Source: Astrocystis sublimbata | Taxonomy: Eukaryota > Ascomycota > Sordariomycetes > Xylariales > Xylariaceae | Direction of reading: 5' to 3' | Assembly (NCBI GenBank): GCA_022453515.1 | Contig: JAJNNY010000008.1 | Span: 968,564 to 1,032,563, forward strand | DNA length: 64,000 bases | Shown: positions 44,049-55,887 of the stretch, in pieces | Position numbering within the stretch: position 1 is the first letter of the stretch | Layout: the number at the start of each line of letters is the position of its first letter | Notes under the pieces: generated by a model | Database searches by the model: none | Seen by the model: the letters and a program-made list of their open reading frames with translations, nothing else | Told to the model about the DNA's origin: nothing | Position numbers and translations under genes: made by a program

Positions 44049-44592
44049 TTGCAGTTTGTTACATAAAATCTCAACATCACGAAATCTTTCTTCCCCCTTC
44101 AACATCCCGCATTAGTCCATGAAACTACTTCGGCTTACCAATTGACGTGTTGGTGATTTGGAAGAGATCATATTGTGATGAGTCTAAGAATTTCAATATA
44201 GTGACAATGAAATCCGTGCACTGCCTGCCGTTCCTCGGAACTAACTTGGCTACATAAGCAACACATAAAGCAATCGTATAAACAACTAAAACAAAACTCA
44301 TAATAGAATCTTGTCTAAGAACTCGGGTATAATAATTCGGGTCTTCATCTATTAGCTGAAAGTTTCATTCACTTCAGCTACTTAGAGTAGATACTTTGGG
44401 CGGCATCTCGCCTTGTGTATAGATTGTATTGTCAAGTGGGTGTATCAATGTTCGATTCATGTTATCTCACTGTGTGAATGGCTTCCAAGCCACCTTGCTT
44501 ATATGCAATAGCACAACAATTGCTCGCTGGCGGAGTATCAGCCCCACGGTCTTATGCCATGCTCTCCATCCGCTTACAAGCGCCGACTAATC
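44049..44592. other. Tail-to-tail intergenic spacer
   Basis: A 544-bp spacer between the stop codons of two convergent genes, holding both 3' ends. It is AT-rich. No gene or other signal seen. Confidence 0.45.
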
Positions 44593-46868
44593 TCATAAAA
44601 CAATCTCCCAGTCAGAATCTTCGGCCTTGGCCACTCCCAGGCGTCGACTCAGAGTAACCCAAGCAGCACAGTATACCAAGCGTCTAAAGGCTTTGGGCTC
44701 AGCCGTCTCGCCCCAAGCTATCGTCATATCATTGTTGACAGTCTCCCAACCAACAAAGCCAAGCGCCTCCACCGCCTCCTGGGTTAGTATCTGTTTGAAT
44801 TTGCGATGCAACGGTCCCTTTTCGCGCCATCGGGCCGGGGCCAGGAAGGGGTTCTTTCTCCGTTGGTAGAGTTCGTCGGTTATGTAAGGGCGCACCGCCT
44901 GGCGCAATATCCACTTCTCATTCAGTGAGAGCAAGGCGGTGTTGGACTTGGTCCAAATAGGCCCCAACGCACCCTCGTCAGTTGGCGTGTCGGCCGAGTA
45001 GCGGAGCTTGACGCTGGGCGGCAGGCGGTTGACATACTCGGCGAGATGATGGTCCAGGAACGGCGTACGTGCCTCTACGCTGTGTGCCATCTCGGTGCGG
45101 TCGCCCAGGCATGATAGCAGAAGGTTGCTCAGCGCATTCTTGTTCCACATGTACATGGCTGTGTGCAACGGGTGCCACCGCGAGTGCATCTTGACTTGGA
45201 CGTCACTAGGGTACGATCTGAGCACCGTCTCGCGCAAGTCGGCCTCGCCGAATCGCGTGCGTAGCCAGGGCGCGAAGAGAATGGCGGCCGGATGCCATGC
45301 TAGCAGATGATGGCTCATAGCCGCAGCTCCCACGCCCGCGGTCGATGCGGGGGCTGGCCGCTGGCGGTCAGAGCCGTCTGCGCCGGCTCTATTCCACATG
45401 CCGTTCATCTCTTGATGCACCGACCTGGACATGTCGCTTCGCAGTTCGTCATTTTGAGACAATTGCGACTCGGGTTGAGCACCGTCAGCCTCGCGGAGGA
45501 ACTCTTCGTGGAAGTACGGATAGCCAGCGAAATGTTCATCTGCACCTTCACCAGTGAGAACAACCTTGACGCCGTGTTCGCGTGGGAGGGTCGAGAGCCC
45601 AAACTTGGCCACAAAGTTCAGGTCTGCGTGGTGATGCTCGCAATGAAACACGGCGTCCTCAAAATCGGCCGCCATGGTATCTTCCGTAATGATCTTCTTG
45701 ATGGTCTTGACACCAAGCCACTCGGCAGTACGCTCAGCGATTTCTTGTGCGTGTCAGCTTCTGTACGGCTGTCGGTGAGACGTAAGCTACGGGAACTGAC
45801 CTGACTCATTGAATCCAGACGACTCGGCAAAGGCCACAGAGAAGCAGGTGACACGCGTGGCCTGTTCATTGCCTATCTTGACGCCATCCTTGCGTGCAAG
45901 CTCGGTCACTATACCCGCAATCGCGGAAGAGTCGATGCCTCCAGATAGGTAGATGCCGACTGGGACGTCGGCACGCAAGCGAAGGCGAATAGATTCCACT
46001 AATCTTTCACGAACGCCAGCAACCATCTCGTCAATCGACCTGGAGTCAACCTTTCTCTGTAATGAAAATTTGTGATCAGTACCTCGTCATTCTTTTAGAA
46101 GTGCCTGGAAATACCAACCTTGTCCTCGTATTCAGCGTCCCAGTATTTGACCTGCTGTACACCGCCCTGTTTTGTGATGTCGAGGTAATGTCCTGGCAAC
46201 ACCTTTTTCACGCCCCTGAATAATGTTCGGTCGTCAAACATCCATCCCGCATCAGCAATGGCGCGCACATCCCAGCGCGGCTTCCATCCCAAGGGAAGGA
46301 ACGCTTTAGCTTCCGAGGCGGCTAGTAGCTTGGAACCAAGACGAGTGTAAACCAGGGGCTTGATGCCGAAGCGATCGCGTGCGACGATGATACGCTGAGC
46401 TCCTTCGCGGTCATCGTAGACAACAAAAGCAAACTCACCCCGTAAATGGGTGAGAAAGTCAGGAGCCCCATGGATCTTGTAAAGGGCCAAGACAAGCTCG
46501 CTGTCACTGTCGCTTTGGAAAACATAATTGTGAACCGTCTCGCACTCGGCGCGAAGTCGATCATAGTCGTATATCTCGCCGTTGACCACGGCGTGAATCC
46601 GGTTGTCGTCGCTGTGGAGTGGCTGACGTCCGGCCGAAGACAGATCGTTGATGGACAATCGGCAATGAGCTAACCCAACCTGCTCGTCATCACTGATCCA
46701 TATCCCCGAATCGTCCGGGCCACGGTGGTTGATGAGGTCGATCGAGGCCTTGAGGTCTGCGGCAAGGCCCTGTGATGTGCCATTGGCGTCTCCGTGGCAA
46801 ACGCCGCCATTGCCGTGTCCATTGAAATGGGACCCCGCAAGCGAGATGCAAGTGGAAAACCCGCACAT
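44593..46868 (-). CDS. Asparagine synthetase-type glutamine amidotransferase
   Basis: Exons 46868-46119, 46056-45801 and 45743-44593 encode 718 residues. The N-terminal class II glutaminase domain starts MCGFSTC; Cys2 becomes the nucleophile after Met removal, which fixes the start at 46868 although the frame is open to 46898. Other glutaminase motifs are INHRGPDDSG, VNGEIYDYDRLR and RGEFAFVVYDD. The synthetase domain carries the ATP PP-loop in GIYLSGGIDSSAIAG, and later GEGADEHFAGYPYF and DRTEMAHSVEARTPFLDH. It should hydrolyse glutamine, adenylate a carboxylate and form an amide. The first intron has an unusual GTTGGT donor; frame supports it. Its place among tailoring genes suggests a polyketide carboxylate or malonyl unit as substrate instead of aspartate; bacterial OxyD (tetracycline) is a known precedent. 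Primary asparagine synthesis cannot be excluded. Confidence 0.92.
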
Positions 46869-48028
46869 ATTTTTATAGTAATCGCGATGGTGTCGCAAAG
46901 AAAATGAGCTTGTATTGTCACTTGTTGCCCAGAGAAGAAATCATTGCTATTTACTATCAAGACAAAGTACCTGTTTATCAACTATTTAACTCTTTATGTC
47001 AGGAACGTGTTTCTATGTCTGAGCAACTTTGCTCTACACATATTTAGAAGTTCGGGTAAGCGAACTGCGCACAGTGAATATCACACTAACAGTTTACTAG
47101 CATCATCGTGGTGGATATATTGACGTTTTAGAAGAGCAAACCCGCGGCCGATATACTTCATCAGAACTCCGCTTACAGCACTTGCGAGACGTGTAACCTG
47201 CGCGGCATAAGTCCATTATGCAGAAGGTCAACCACGAAAGTATTCACCAATCGGCATATACACCGTCGAGTGTCATGACAAGACCAAGGAACGCGGAACT
47301 GACTCACAAGCTAGGTCGATTTAGCGCGGACCGCGCCGTTTTCGCCAACCCCTGTCGCGGCCGAGCATTGGATTCGGCATTGGGAAGCTCTACTGTATGC
47401 CAAGCATTCTAATGTCCAGTTAGCTGACGGCACTCTGCCTAATGGGTCATGAAGGATCTATATAGTACTAGCTTCCTACCGCTTTGGTGATAATCCGATG
47501 GAGAATGCGACAACCTGAGGGTAACCCGCCCTGCATGAAGCTTGCGTGGGCTGATCAGGAAGCCTTCATCATGCCTAAATAGGAGAGGTCGTTCACTAGG
47601 TGTCGCTCAGGGCTACTACATACAGGTTTACTTTACTTCCTGCTTCAGCCGAATTGCCGGTCATCGGTGTTGCTGCCGATAGACATGCGGCTTTTGGTCA
47701 AACTGTCGCTTGTCCTTCCATGGTCAGCTATTACTAAGTGAAAGTGCTGTCTAATACAGACATGTTGGGTAATGTGTAGCAACCAATGTCTCTACAGGGA
47801 TAATGCCACTTGGCATGTTGAGAATCCATCGCGCGTTTGTGATAAGTCTTCACAGGTGCAATTGAAACCGTCCAGAAATGGAGGCTGTACGGATATAGCT
47901 TGTCAATAAGATCCTCGTCATTATGTAGACTCGCCCTCTGCATGTGTCTTTACACGGCACCTCTGAGGCTTGCACAATCGAAGTTTTGATTAAGTGTGAT
48001 AAACGATAGATCGGGCCATTTTGGCACA
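46869..48028. other. Intergenic, asparagine synthetase promoter side
   Basis: This 1.16-kb spacer holds the promoter of the amidotransferase and the 3' end of the next P450, both on the minus strand. It contains TTCG-N6-CGAA at 47051-47064, about 185 bp upstream of the amidotransferase start. No gene is seen. Confidence 0.45.
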
Positions 48029-49830
48029 CTATGAGTCGTCTGACGAACTATGTGTATGCTTCCGCTTGGTCATGCCAGCGTAGAAGTTGAGTGGTCTCAC
48101 GACTAGAAATTCGGGATCATACACCACAGCTTCGGGCGATTCGTCTTGAAAATAGTATCGGTACACCAGCTCGGCCAAAGCCACCTTCACTTGAGCGAGG
48201 GCCAGTGTAAACCCGACGCAGCCGCGACCTCCTGCCGCAAAGGGCGTGTACAGTCCTTGGCGAGCCTGCCGTGCTGCAAAGCCTTCCTCCATCCAGCGGC
48301 CGGGGTCAAACCGTGTGGGATTGTCCCAATATGCCGGATTCTTCTGTATGCTCGGGAAACACGCAATGACGATGGAACCTTTGGGGATCAGGTAGCCTCC
48401 CGGCAACACTGCATCTTGCTTGGCGTTCCGCGCTGTCTGAAAGCTGGGGCCGTGCAGACGAAGGACTTCCTTGACGAAGCAATCGAGGAACCTCAGACTG
48501 TGTATCTCGTCATAAGCCCAGCGGTTATTGGGAACTCTGCCACGGTGCTTCACAATTTCGTCGTACAGCCGTTCCTCGTTCCCAGGATAGCGGACAAGCG
48601 CGTAAAGGGCCCAGGACAAGAGAGACGAGCTAGTGGTGAAGCCAGCACCGCAACTCACTACCACGTTTGCCAGCACCAGTTCGTGCGGCAGCCCGTTTCC
48701 TTCCTTGTCGCGTGCGCGATGCAGAAAGTCGGCCACGCAAGTTGCGCTTTGCATAGACTTGGGATCAGCTAGGGGTAGCGGCGTGCCGCCCTTCGTCATG
48801 CAAGCATTTATCGCCTCTTCAGTGTAGGTCATCAACTGCTGACTAACCTTTGTCAGCTCTGCGGCATTGCCAAAGGGGAGGTGCTTGAACCACTGGGGCT
48901 GCATGGATGCCTTCTTCATGAGCGACAGATATTGTCCGAATAGCCGGACAGGAAGTGATGGCGGCGACTCCGGCGACTCAAAGTGTTTCAGGTCCGTGTC
49001 CAACACCACCCTCCAGATGATTTGTGCCGCAAGCTTGAACATGTATTGGTACACGTTGATGGCCCTATCAGCCTCGGCCAGTTGATCAAACGCTGGAAAG
49101 ACAGACTCCACAGCTCCTTGGATCAAGGGCATGTAGTGTGCCACCGCCCGCGGCGACATCGTGGGGGGGACAAACTTGCGGCTTGGTGCGAAGGCGGGAG
49201 ACTCGCTATCGCAGGTGAACAGGCAGTCTTGATTGGCCATATAGTATAGCGGATGCGACGGATGCGACGTCGATTTGGTGAAGAGGTCGTCTTCGCGCAA
49301 CAAATGGCGGGCGATCTCAGCATCGTTGGTGTGATATATCGTCGTTCCCATACTGACGGTCTTGATCATCGGGCCGTATATCGAAAACAGCCGGTCATAG
49401 TTTCCAAGGACGTCTGGGTACAGCTCATAACGATTTCCGACAATAGGGAGCAGCCGGGGCCCGGGAGGCTCGCGGATAGATTCGAGCCGTACAGCCCGCA
49501 ACTCGACATTCTCTTTGGTGTTCTGCACATCCTTTAGAGACGACAGATGACTGCCATGCTGATCGACGAGCCATGACGCTAATTCAATGTCAACAATTGC
49601 TTAGGTTGACGTTGGGGTATGAAAGCAAAGGTTCGCTCTCTGGAACACCGGTCTTTCGTCCGTTTTTCCTCCCCTATACATTGAGAGAACAGGAACGCAC
49701 TTTCTATATCAGCAAACCCGAAAGCTCGGGCTAGCACTTTCCGCAACTGCTCCAAACTGGTGAATGATGCTGTGTCCAGAGTATGAGTATGCGCAATGTC
49801 CTTGGGACCGATGTAAAATTCTTTCTGCAT
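48029..49830 (-). CDS. Cytochrome P450 with soluble N-terminal extension
   Basis: Exons 49830-49701 and 49578-48029 encode 559 residues; the intron (GTGCGT donor, TTAG acceptor) splits a Thr codon. The haem domain is complete: I-helix SCGAGFTTSSS, ExxR in KEVLRLHG, PERF-like DPGRWMEEGF, and haem loop FAAGGRGCVG. It has no N-terminal membrane anchor. Instead about 75 residues precede the Pro-rich hinge EPPGPRLLPIVGN, beginning MQKEFYIGPKDIAHTHTLDT and continuing with a helix (SLEQLRKVLARAFGFADI) and SSLKDVQNTKENVEL; the strand-helix-strand pattern is reminiscent of a beta-grasp/PB1-like fold. It probably oxidises the polyketide, with the b5-like protein next door as possible electron partner. 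Starting at the internal Met 49528 would delete this domain, so the spliced start is preferred. Substrate unknown. Confidence 0.88.
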
Positions 49831-50316
49831 TTTCGCCTGAACACAATGGTATTCCAGGGTCGCAGGGCCAATTGTTGAGTGTCACTCTGAAAGTGGAACA
49901 AGTTCGTTCTTCATCTGCAGGCTGAGTATGACAGGGGCTCGGTCGTTATTATAGTATACTAGGAAAGGTCCCCGTGGTACATGGAATTAGAACGTTCGTC
50001 AACCCACGGAGATCCACCTCGGACCCGAGGCATTGACGTCGCTTCCAAAATCTTATATCCTGAGCCACATATGCATATAGTGGACGTCTGGTTCTGCTGG
50101 AGAATGCCAAGAGCTCAGCGGCATCTGATTAAGAATGCGGCGCGAGGTCGTTTTTGGAACGTCCGTGATCCCTGCTGTAATTCCGTCGCGCGTTCATCAC
50201 TCAGTATATAGACTGACATGGGGTTATTAGGGCAGTATCGTTCACCTGAAGGATTGGTCCTTGCATCCCTGACTACCTACCTAATGGGCCAGACTATCTG
50301 ACTAAGACACGGAGCC
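49831..50316. promoter_or_regulatory. Shared divergent promoter of P450 and cytochrome b5-like genes
   Basis: A 486-bp head-to-head spacer that probably co-regulates both genes. It contains the inverted repeat CCTCGG-AC-CCGAGG at 50017-50030, which includes CGG and CCG triplets of the kind read by dimeric Zn2Cys6 factors. Regulatory use is inferred. Confidence 0.45.
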
Positions 50317-51008
50317 ATGACGTCCACCAACCAACAGCGAAGTGAAGGCATCGACTTTCAGCAACTAGCGAACCACAATACTGTCGAATCTCTCTGGATA
50401 GCGGTTCATGGTTATGGTACGTTCGCGTGACAAATCATACTATACTATCCCGGGTATCCAAACTAATTAGCCTCTCAGTATATGACCTCACAAACTTCCG
50501 CTTTGACCACCCAGGTGGTGTCGACGCACTCCTGAGCAGCGCCGGGACCGACGGGACTGAGGCTTTCGAGTATGCCGCCCACAGTAAGGAAAACATGGCC
50601 ACCATGCAGAAGTTTCGTATCGGCACGCTCTCGGGATCTCGTGCAGAGACCACTCCCGACAGTCATGCTCACTCCGTGAGCCAAATCAAACGGGCAAAGC
50701 GTGCCGAGCCTGTTGGTAAACCTTGGTGGACGACGCTCGCAGCCGCCTTAATCGCAGCAACCGTTTTTGTGGCGGTCTCTTGTCGCTACCTTTCGTTCAG
50801 TTTGAGTGATTTGGAGATCCGATTGCCTAATCTCGGTGGCCAGAACACTGTACATGCCTTTTGGGCAGGTATGGGGGCTTCTTCCCTAGTTAGCATGCTC
50901 GTTTTTCGCTACATATACTTGCTGTTTCTTTCATCCTTGGACTTTCAAAGCAACGTATTCAGCTACCCTCCCACAATACCGAGGAAGCAAAGGAGACATG
51001 GTCATTGA
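50317..51008 (+). CDS. Membrane-anchored cytochrome b5-like protein
   Basis: Exons 50317-50416 and 50479-51008 encode 209 residues; GTACGT donor, CTCAG acceptor, a Val codon split. The b5 haem-binding domain (about residues 10-95) has both axial His ligands: the HPGG motif in FRFDHPGGVDALL and the second His in EYAAHSKENMATMQKF, followed by RIGTLSG. Two hydrophobic C-terminal segments (WWTTLAAALIAATVFVAVSC and SSLVSMLVFRYIYLLFLSSL) should anchor it in the ER. b5 proteins donate electrons to P450s or desaturases; the head-to-head pairing with a P450 that lacks its own anchor makes partnership plausible. The start is set by the first ATG before the b5 fold (MTSTNQQRSEGIDFQQL). There is no reductase or desaturase fusion. 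Confidence 0.85.
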
Positions 51009-51509
51009 GGTCATTGATTTGGGGTGTCGCGACTAGGCCGGAGACCTAACGACGACACATGAGCAGCTGTACCATGATGCTAGTATGAATTAGATGTTGC
51101 ACATGTAAGCTAGCTGAAAATGCCTGCGAAGGCAGTGATTTATCTACCAATACAAACTTGCCTTTGACCATGTTCCTCAAGCTCCAAAAAGTCTCGCTGT
51201 TTGGCATCGTCCAGAGTTGCTCTGATGTCAGAGGGAAAGGTGCGTATAACTGATAGCGGACCTAACATTGCCATTATCATTCTAGGTGGTCGAGCGCCGA
51301 GGCTTAAGAAATGCTGGGGAGAAGATGGTTCATGTAGTCAGTCAGGGGCATGGAGTGCGGCAGCAGTATCCGAAAGGCCTCAGCTGAATCTAGAAATGTA
51401 TATATATTGATGAGTATATCCTTTAAGGCTTACAGCCCTTCGAGACAACTAGATTGACCGACTGTCTACTCGCTGTTGGTCTTGTTCCAGCCGAGACACT
51501 CTTACATGC
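51009..51509. other. Tail-to-tail intergenic spacer
   Basis: Spacer between the convergent cytochrome b5-like and second P450 genes. No supported coding region or signal. Confidence 0.45.
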
Positions 51510-53329
51510 CTACTTCTTTCGTTTTTCCATATTTAGGAGCAGCGGACCTGGTTGCATACTGAAATGCTCGTGCATTCCTTGCTCAAAAACAACGGTGGGA
51601 TCGTTGCGGCTGGGGGCGAACTTGAAGTCGTAGCGCATAACGAGCATTGCCAGGGTAACTCGAACATTGGCCATGGCGAGCTGTTTTCCAACACAGTTCA
51701 TTGGGCCCAACGAGAAAGGCGCGGTTGCATTTTTGATCTTAATCAGTTCGGGACGGCTGTACCAACGTTCCGGAATGAATTCGTCAGCCTGGGCGAAGAC
51801 GCGTTCGTCTGTGATTATGCGTTAGTGGCAATAGAACAAGCGCCATCTTCGGAAGGGCAGCTACATACCTCGTCCGATAACATACTGAGGGACAATCAAC
51901 TGCGTTCCGCCAGGGACGAATTGACCACCAATAGTAGTACCCTCGGGAGGAGTGACCCGAGTGGGATGGCTAGGGCTTGGAGGATACATGCGAAGTGCCT
52001 CTTGGACAACACCATTCAGAAGATCCACGTCCATGATCTGGTCATCCATCAAAAGGTCTGTGGAAAACGGGTCAACATAGGGTGCCAATGCTTCGCGTAG
52101 CCTGTTGGCGAGATCGGGTTGTTGAGCGAGAGTGAACAACGTGCATGCCATTGTGACTCTCGTAGTATCACTAATGTCGCCGTGAGTAGATCGTCCTGTT
52201 GCATCCCTGACTAATGAAAAGGGCAGAGGTGACTTACCTTCCAGCATTGATCAACAAGTGGGATTCTCCAGCCAATAAGTTCAATGCGCGATTATCGAAG
52301 GGCTTCTGATTTTTCTTGTAGGGCATGAAGAGCGCACTCATAACGTCGGGCACCTTGGGATCGGCCTGTAATAACATCTGGTTTAGGTGCAAAGTTGAGG
52401 ACGAGTGGACGTGGGCAAAGACAAACCTCCCATCTTCGCAGCATCTCCTCCTCACAATATTTCAGCATGAACTTTGTGTCCTTGTTACCACCCGGCAACG
52501 CCATCAAAATGCGAATCACCCACATCGGCAAGTGAAATCCGACGATGCTCATCCCCTTGTCCAGGACATTCATAGCCCAGTGGTGCTCCTTGGTATCCAG
52601 CATGCCAAATGCATGGCCGAACGATAAATCACTGAGAACATCCCAAGAGTACAGTCCCAGCCAGTGGTTGACATCCACGGGTTGTCCATGATGAGAGTCG
52701 ATCTGGGCAATCAGCTTGTCTCTGTATGTCTTCATCCTGAGCTCATAGCCTTTGACCGCTTTGACCGAGAAGGCTTGACTCCAGACTGAGCGCAGTTCGG
52801 CATGTCCCTCAAAGGTTCGGCGGAGAAGCAGAGAGTCTTGGGGTCGACTTATGTCGTACCAGGGACTTTTCTGACATACTGAGTCGGCTCCAAACACCTC
52901 CTGCATCGCGCTTGGGTGTGAAATCGACAGTTCCTGTGTACCAATGCGAACAAAGTAGCCGTATTTCTCGTGCATCTCTTGCAGCGTCTTATACATGCGC
53001 ATCCTCTGAATACGGCCAGTCATGTAGAAGCTGCTGATCTGTGCCAGCCATGGTCCCGGGAAGATGTTGAGCGGGTGCAGGAAAGCACGATAGAAAAGGA
53101 GGCTGGCAAACAGACCAGCGAGGAAAATGCCATCATACGCGCCAACCAACTTGACAGCCTCCAGAATCGCGAACCCCGGTCGATACAACAGAACACCGAA
53201 GACTGCGAAAGCGGCAGTATGAGCCTTGATGTAAGTCATGCCATGCATGTGATGTTCGCCATGATTGAAGTATGTAGCGTAGCAAAGAGCGCCGGCGCCA
53301 AAGACACTACACTGCAGAGCGAGAGACAT
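51510..53329 (-). CDS. Cytochrome P450, multi-helix N-terminus
   Basis: Exons 53329-52427, 52365-52238, 52170-51869 and 51808-51510 encode 543 residues. The N-terminus is long and hydrophobic, with about three helices (residues 1-20, 35-50 and 65-82) before FPGPWLAQISSFY, a style seen in fungal P450s such as tryprostatin hydroxylase relatives. Motifs: I-helix AGSDTT recreated by the second splice (intron ends ACATTAG), ExxR in QEALRMYPPS, PERW in FIPERWYS, and haem loop FSLGPMNCVG. The first intron has a GTTTGT donor. It would be an ER-bound monooxygenase acting on the cluster product; regiochemistry cannot be predicted. Head-to-head with the double-bond reductase at 53932, with a 602-bp shared promoter. 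Confidence 0.9.
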
Positions 53330-53931
53330 CTTGGTTAGTGATGAATAAAGATCTCAAGGCCTCGATCCCGTGCATACGATCAAGTAGTTACAGACATCGC
53401 AAAGGTCATGGCGACAAGTATTGTGTTGGATTATAATAACCCACATCCTCAGACTAGATGTGAGTGAGGGACAGTATAGTTTTGGTTCTCGTACGGTGCT
53501 TGGCGGGCATCATCCGTAAGCATCATGTTTAAGGATGGCTTTGGGGGGGGGGGGGGGGGGGGGGGCGAACGAAAAGGGAAGTCAAGAGCGGAGACGCACT
53601 CAATAGGGAACAGGCCGAAAGATTTGAGAAAAGGACCCTTCCAGGGGTCAATTCGTGCTTGATCTAATAGGTTGCGCGACGGCGCTTTCATAACAGGCCA
53701 TCCCCGCTCAAATGTCCAAGTATGAGACAGTTTACAAGGAGGATCATGGTCGGTACACTATTCGAGCCTGGATGAATGACGCAAAATAGTACCAAAAGTC
53801 ATTAGTGTTTCAAATCAATGAGTTGATCAACTTAATGATTCAGACACAATAATTATAAAGACGATAGATGGTTTGAGTGATCACTCGGATGGAACGTGCT
53901 AATCAGCCAATTAAGCCAGTTTATAATAATC
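53330..53931. promoter_or_regulatory. Divergent promoter of P450 and double-bond reductase, with G23 tract
   Basis: The head-to-head spacer contains an uninterrupted run of 23 G at 53543-53565. The minus-strand open frame across it (poly-Pro) is an artefact of the tract. No gene. Confidence 0.5.
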
Positions 53932-55190
53932 ATGCCTTCAGAGAACCTCTCCTACATCTTGAACGAGCGTCCCAAGGGAGAGATCGTGCCCGGAGTCACA
54001 TTCCGCCAGAAGACAAGTCCTATCCCCCGACCCGAAGATGTCAATGATGGCGAGGTGTTGGCTGAAACGTTATACTTGGGTCTTGAACCTGCCATGAGAG
54101 GTTGGCTCGATGGTGAGAGATATTTACTGATAATATTGACACATTTGCATATATGCTCCGTTCTGTGTTTCGATTGATTTTACCGGCGCACGAAAAATGA
54201 AGCCCCTACAAACCCCACGCGAATGAGAAAGTGAAGACATGACGTTACTAATATTGACTTGCAGATGCTCGCTCCTATGTTCCTCCCGTGGCTCTTGGAG
54301 AGGTGATGCGCGGCTTCTCGTCAGCTCGAGTCCTTTTCTCCAAATCTCCAAAGGCTAAAATTGGCGACATCATTCATGCCCCGACTGGATGGTCAGAGTA
54401 TGCTATCATGTCGGATCAAGCGTTCGAGCCTGCGTCTCACTTCCCCGAGTTGGGCCATCCCAAAGACATGATTGGTATCATGGGTATAGTCGGCTTGACA
54501 GCCTGGCTTGGTATGAACCTTATCGGCGAGCCCAAACCTGGAGATACAGTCGTTGTTTCCGCCGCCGCCGGTGCCACAGGAAGCATTGCGGGTCAAATCG
54601 CCAAGATCCGAGGCGCCAGAGTGATCGGCACGGCGGGAAGCGAAGCAAAGTGCCAATGGCTAAAGCAACTGGGTTTTGATGAGGCGTTGAACTACAAGGA
54701 CCCCAATTTCGCAAGCAACTTCACTGCTGCCACCAAAGACTTCATTGACGTCTACTTTGACGGCGGTAAGTCTTGAGGAGATTCCGCATTCTAGGGAATA
54801 CCAAGTGTTGCTAATTCATGAGCAGTTGGTGGCGAAACCTTGGACTTAGCTCTTGGTCAAGCTCAGCTGAACTCGCGCTTTGTAATGTGCGGCCAAATCT
54901 CTGTTTACAACCACGCCGAGCCATATGCCTTCAAGAACCTCAACAATGTTGTTTTGATGCGCTCAAGAATGCAGGGGTTCATTGTCACTGACCACATGGA
55001 CCGATGGGCAGAGGCAAGAAAGGACTTGGCCGGCTGGATAAAGGAGGGCAAGCTTCAAGCAACAGAGACAATTGTCAAGGGTGGATTAAAGCTGGCAGAA
55101 CAGACACTTCTAGATTTATACAAAGGCATTAATCGGGGAAAACTGATGTTGGAGGTCAAGAATCCAAATGAGACTCCTCTTGAGGTTTGA
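53932..55190 (+). CDS. NADP-dependent alkenal/one double-bond reductase (PTGR/MDR type)
   Basis: Exons 53932-54112, 54265-54765 and 54826-55190 encode 348 residues; both introns fall after the first base of a codon. It belongs to the leukotriene B4 dehydrogenase/prostaglandin reductase branch of the MDR superfamily: LYLGLEPAMRGWLD near the N-terminus, VPPVALGEVMRG, the GW-SEYA segment, then the NADPH site VVVSAAAGATGSIAGQIAKIRGARVIGTAGS and FDGVGGETLDLAL. Such enzymes reduce alpha,beta-unsaturated ketones or aldehydes on free small molecules. It could act as a tailoring reductase, or be a second candidate for the missing enoylreductase activity, though its family is less typical for that than the MDR at 43059. 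No signal peptide. Confidence 0.88.
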
Positions 55191-55887
55191 AAAAAAAAGG
55201 CTCAAGATAGATCAGGCTCAGTGCATAAAATCGGAGGTAGGGGCCTCTATAGAAGGAAGTCACAGTATAGCCTGGATTTCTACGTACTTAAGCCTACAGG
55301 CACGCCCTAGCCCACACAGTAGATTCTCTCCCAATACAACCACTTTTCTAATCGACCTGTCTATCTGTCGGTCTTGCCAATCAGCTAGAATTGATCTATT
55401 CCTGGATTGAGAAACAATCCATAGATACCGGATATTCAAGCCAAGATTTAGCGCTCTAAGAACCTATATAGAAAATTATCATATCTTAATACTTGCTAAT
55501 ATTCTTCTATCTAGGTGCGCTATAGTTGCATATTTACCGAGTTGTTTCAAACCCATCCTTAGAGGTGAAAAGAATGAAGAGTGGTGCCAATAGCTGGGCC
55601 CGGCTACCACGGTTCTACTATTAGTATTAAATACCTTTGTTGAAGGCTGCCTATTCTATGATGTAATACTCTTACTCTACGTAAGTCACTCAAGTTTTGA
55701 CCCATACCTGTTCCTGATCTGCAAAAGCGCATGTTCCATGTAACCCAAAATAGCAAATTGGCACAGCCACATGGTCCAAGAAACCCAGACGCTCAGTTGT
55801 CCACCACGATATCTCTTCGACCGGCCCCAAGCCTGAGAACTAGTTACACTGTCACCAAGTAGGATGAGTGTGACCGTGGGGCGTAGC
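55191..55887. other. Tail-to-tail intergenic spacer
   Basis: About 700 bp, AT-rich, between two convergent genes. It starts with a short A run right after the upstream stop codon. Nothing else recognised. Confidence 0.45.

Noticed and set aside
53449..53691. Minus-strand ORF with a poly-proline run
   Set aside because: Generated by the G23 homopolymer; no other protein-like feature.
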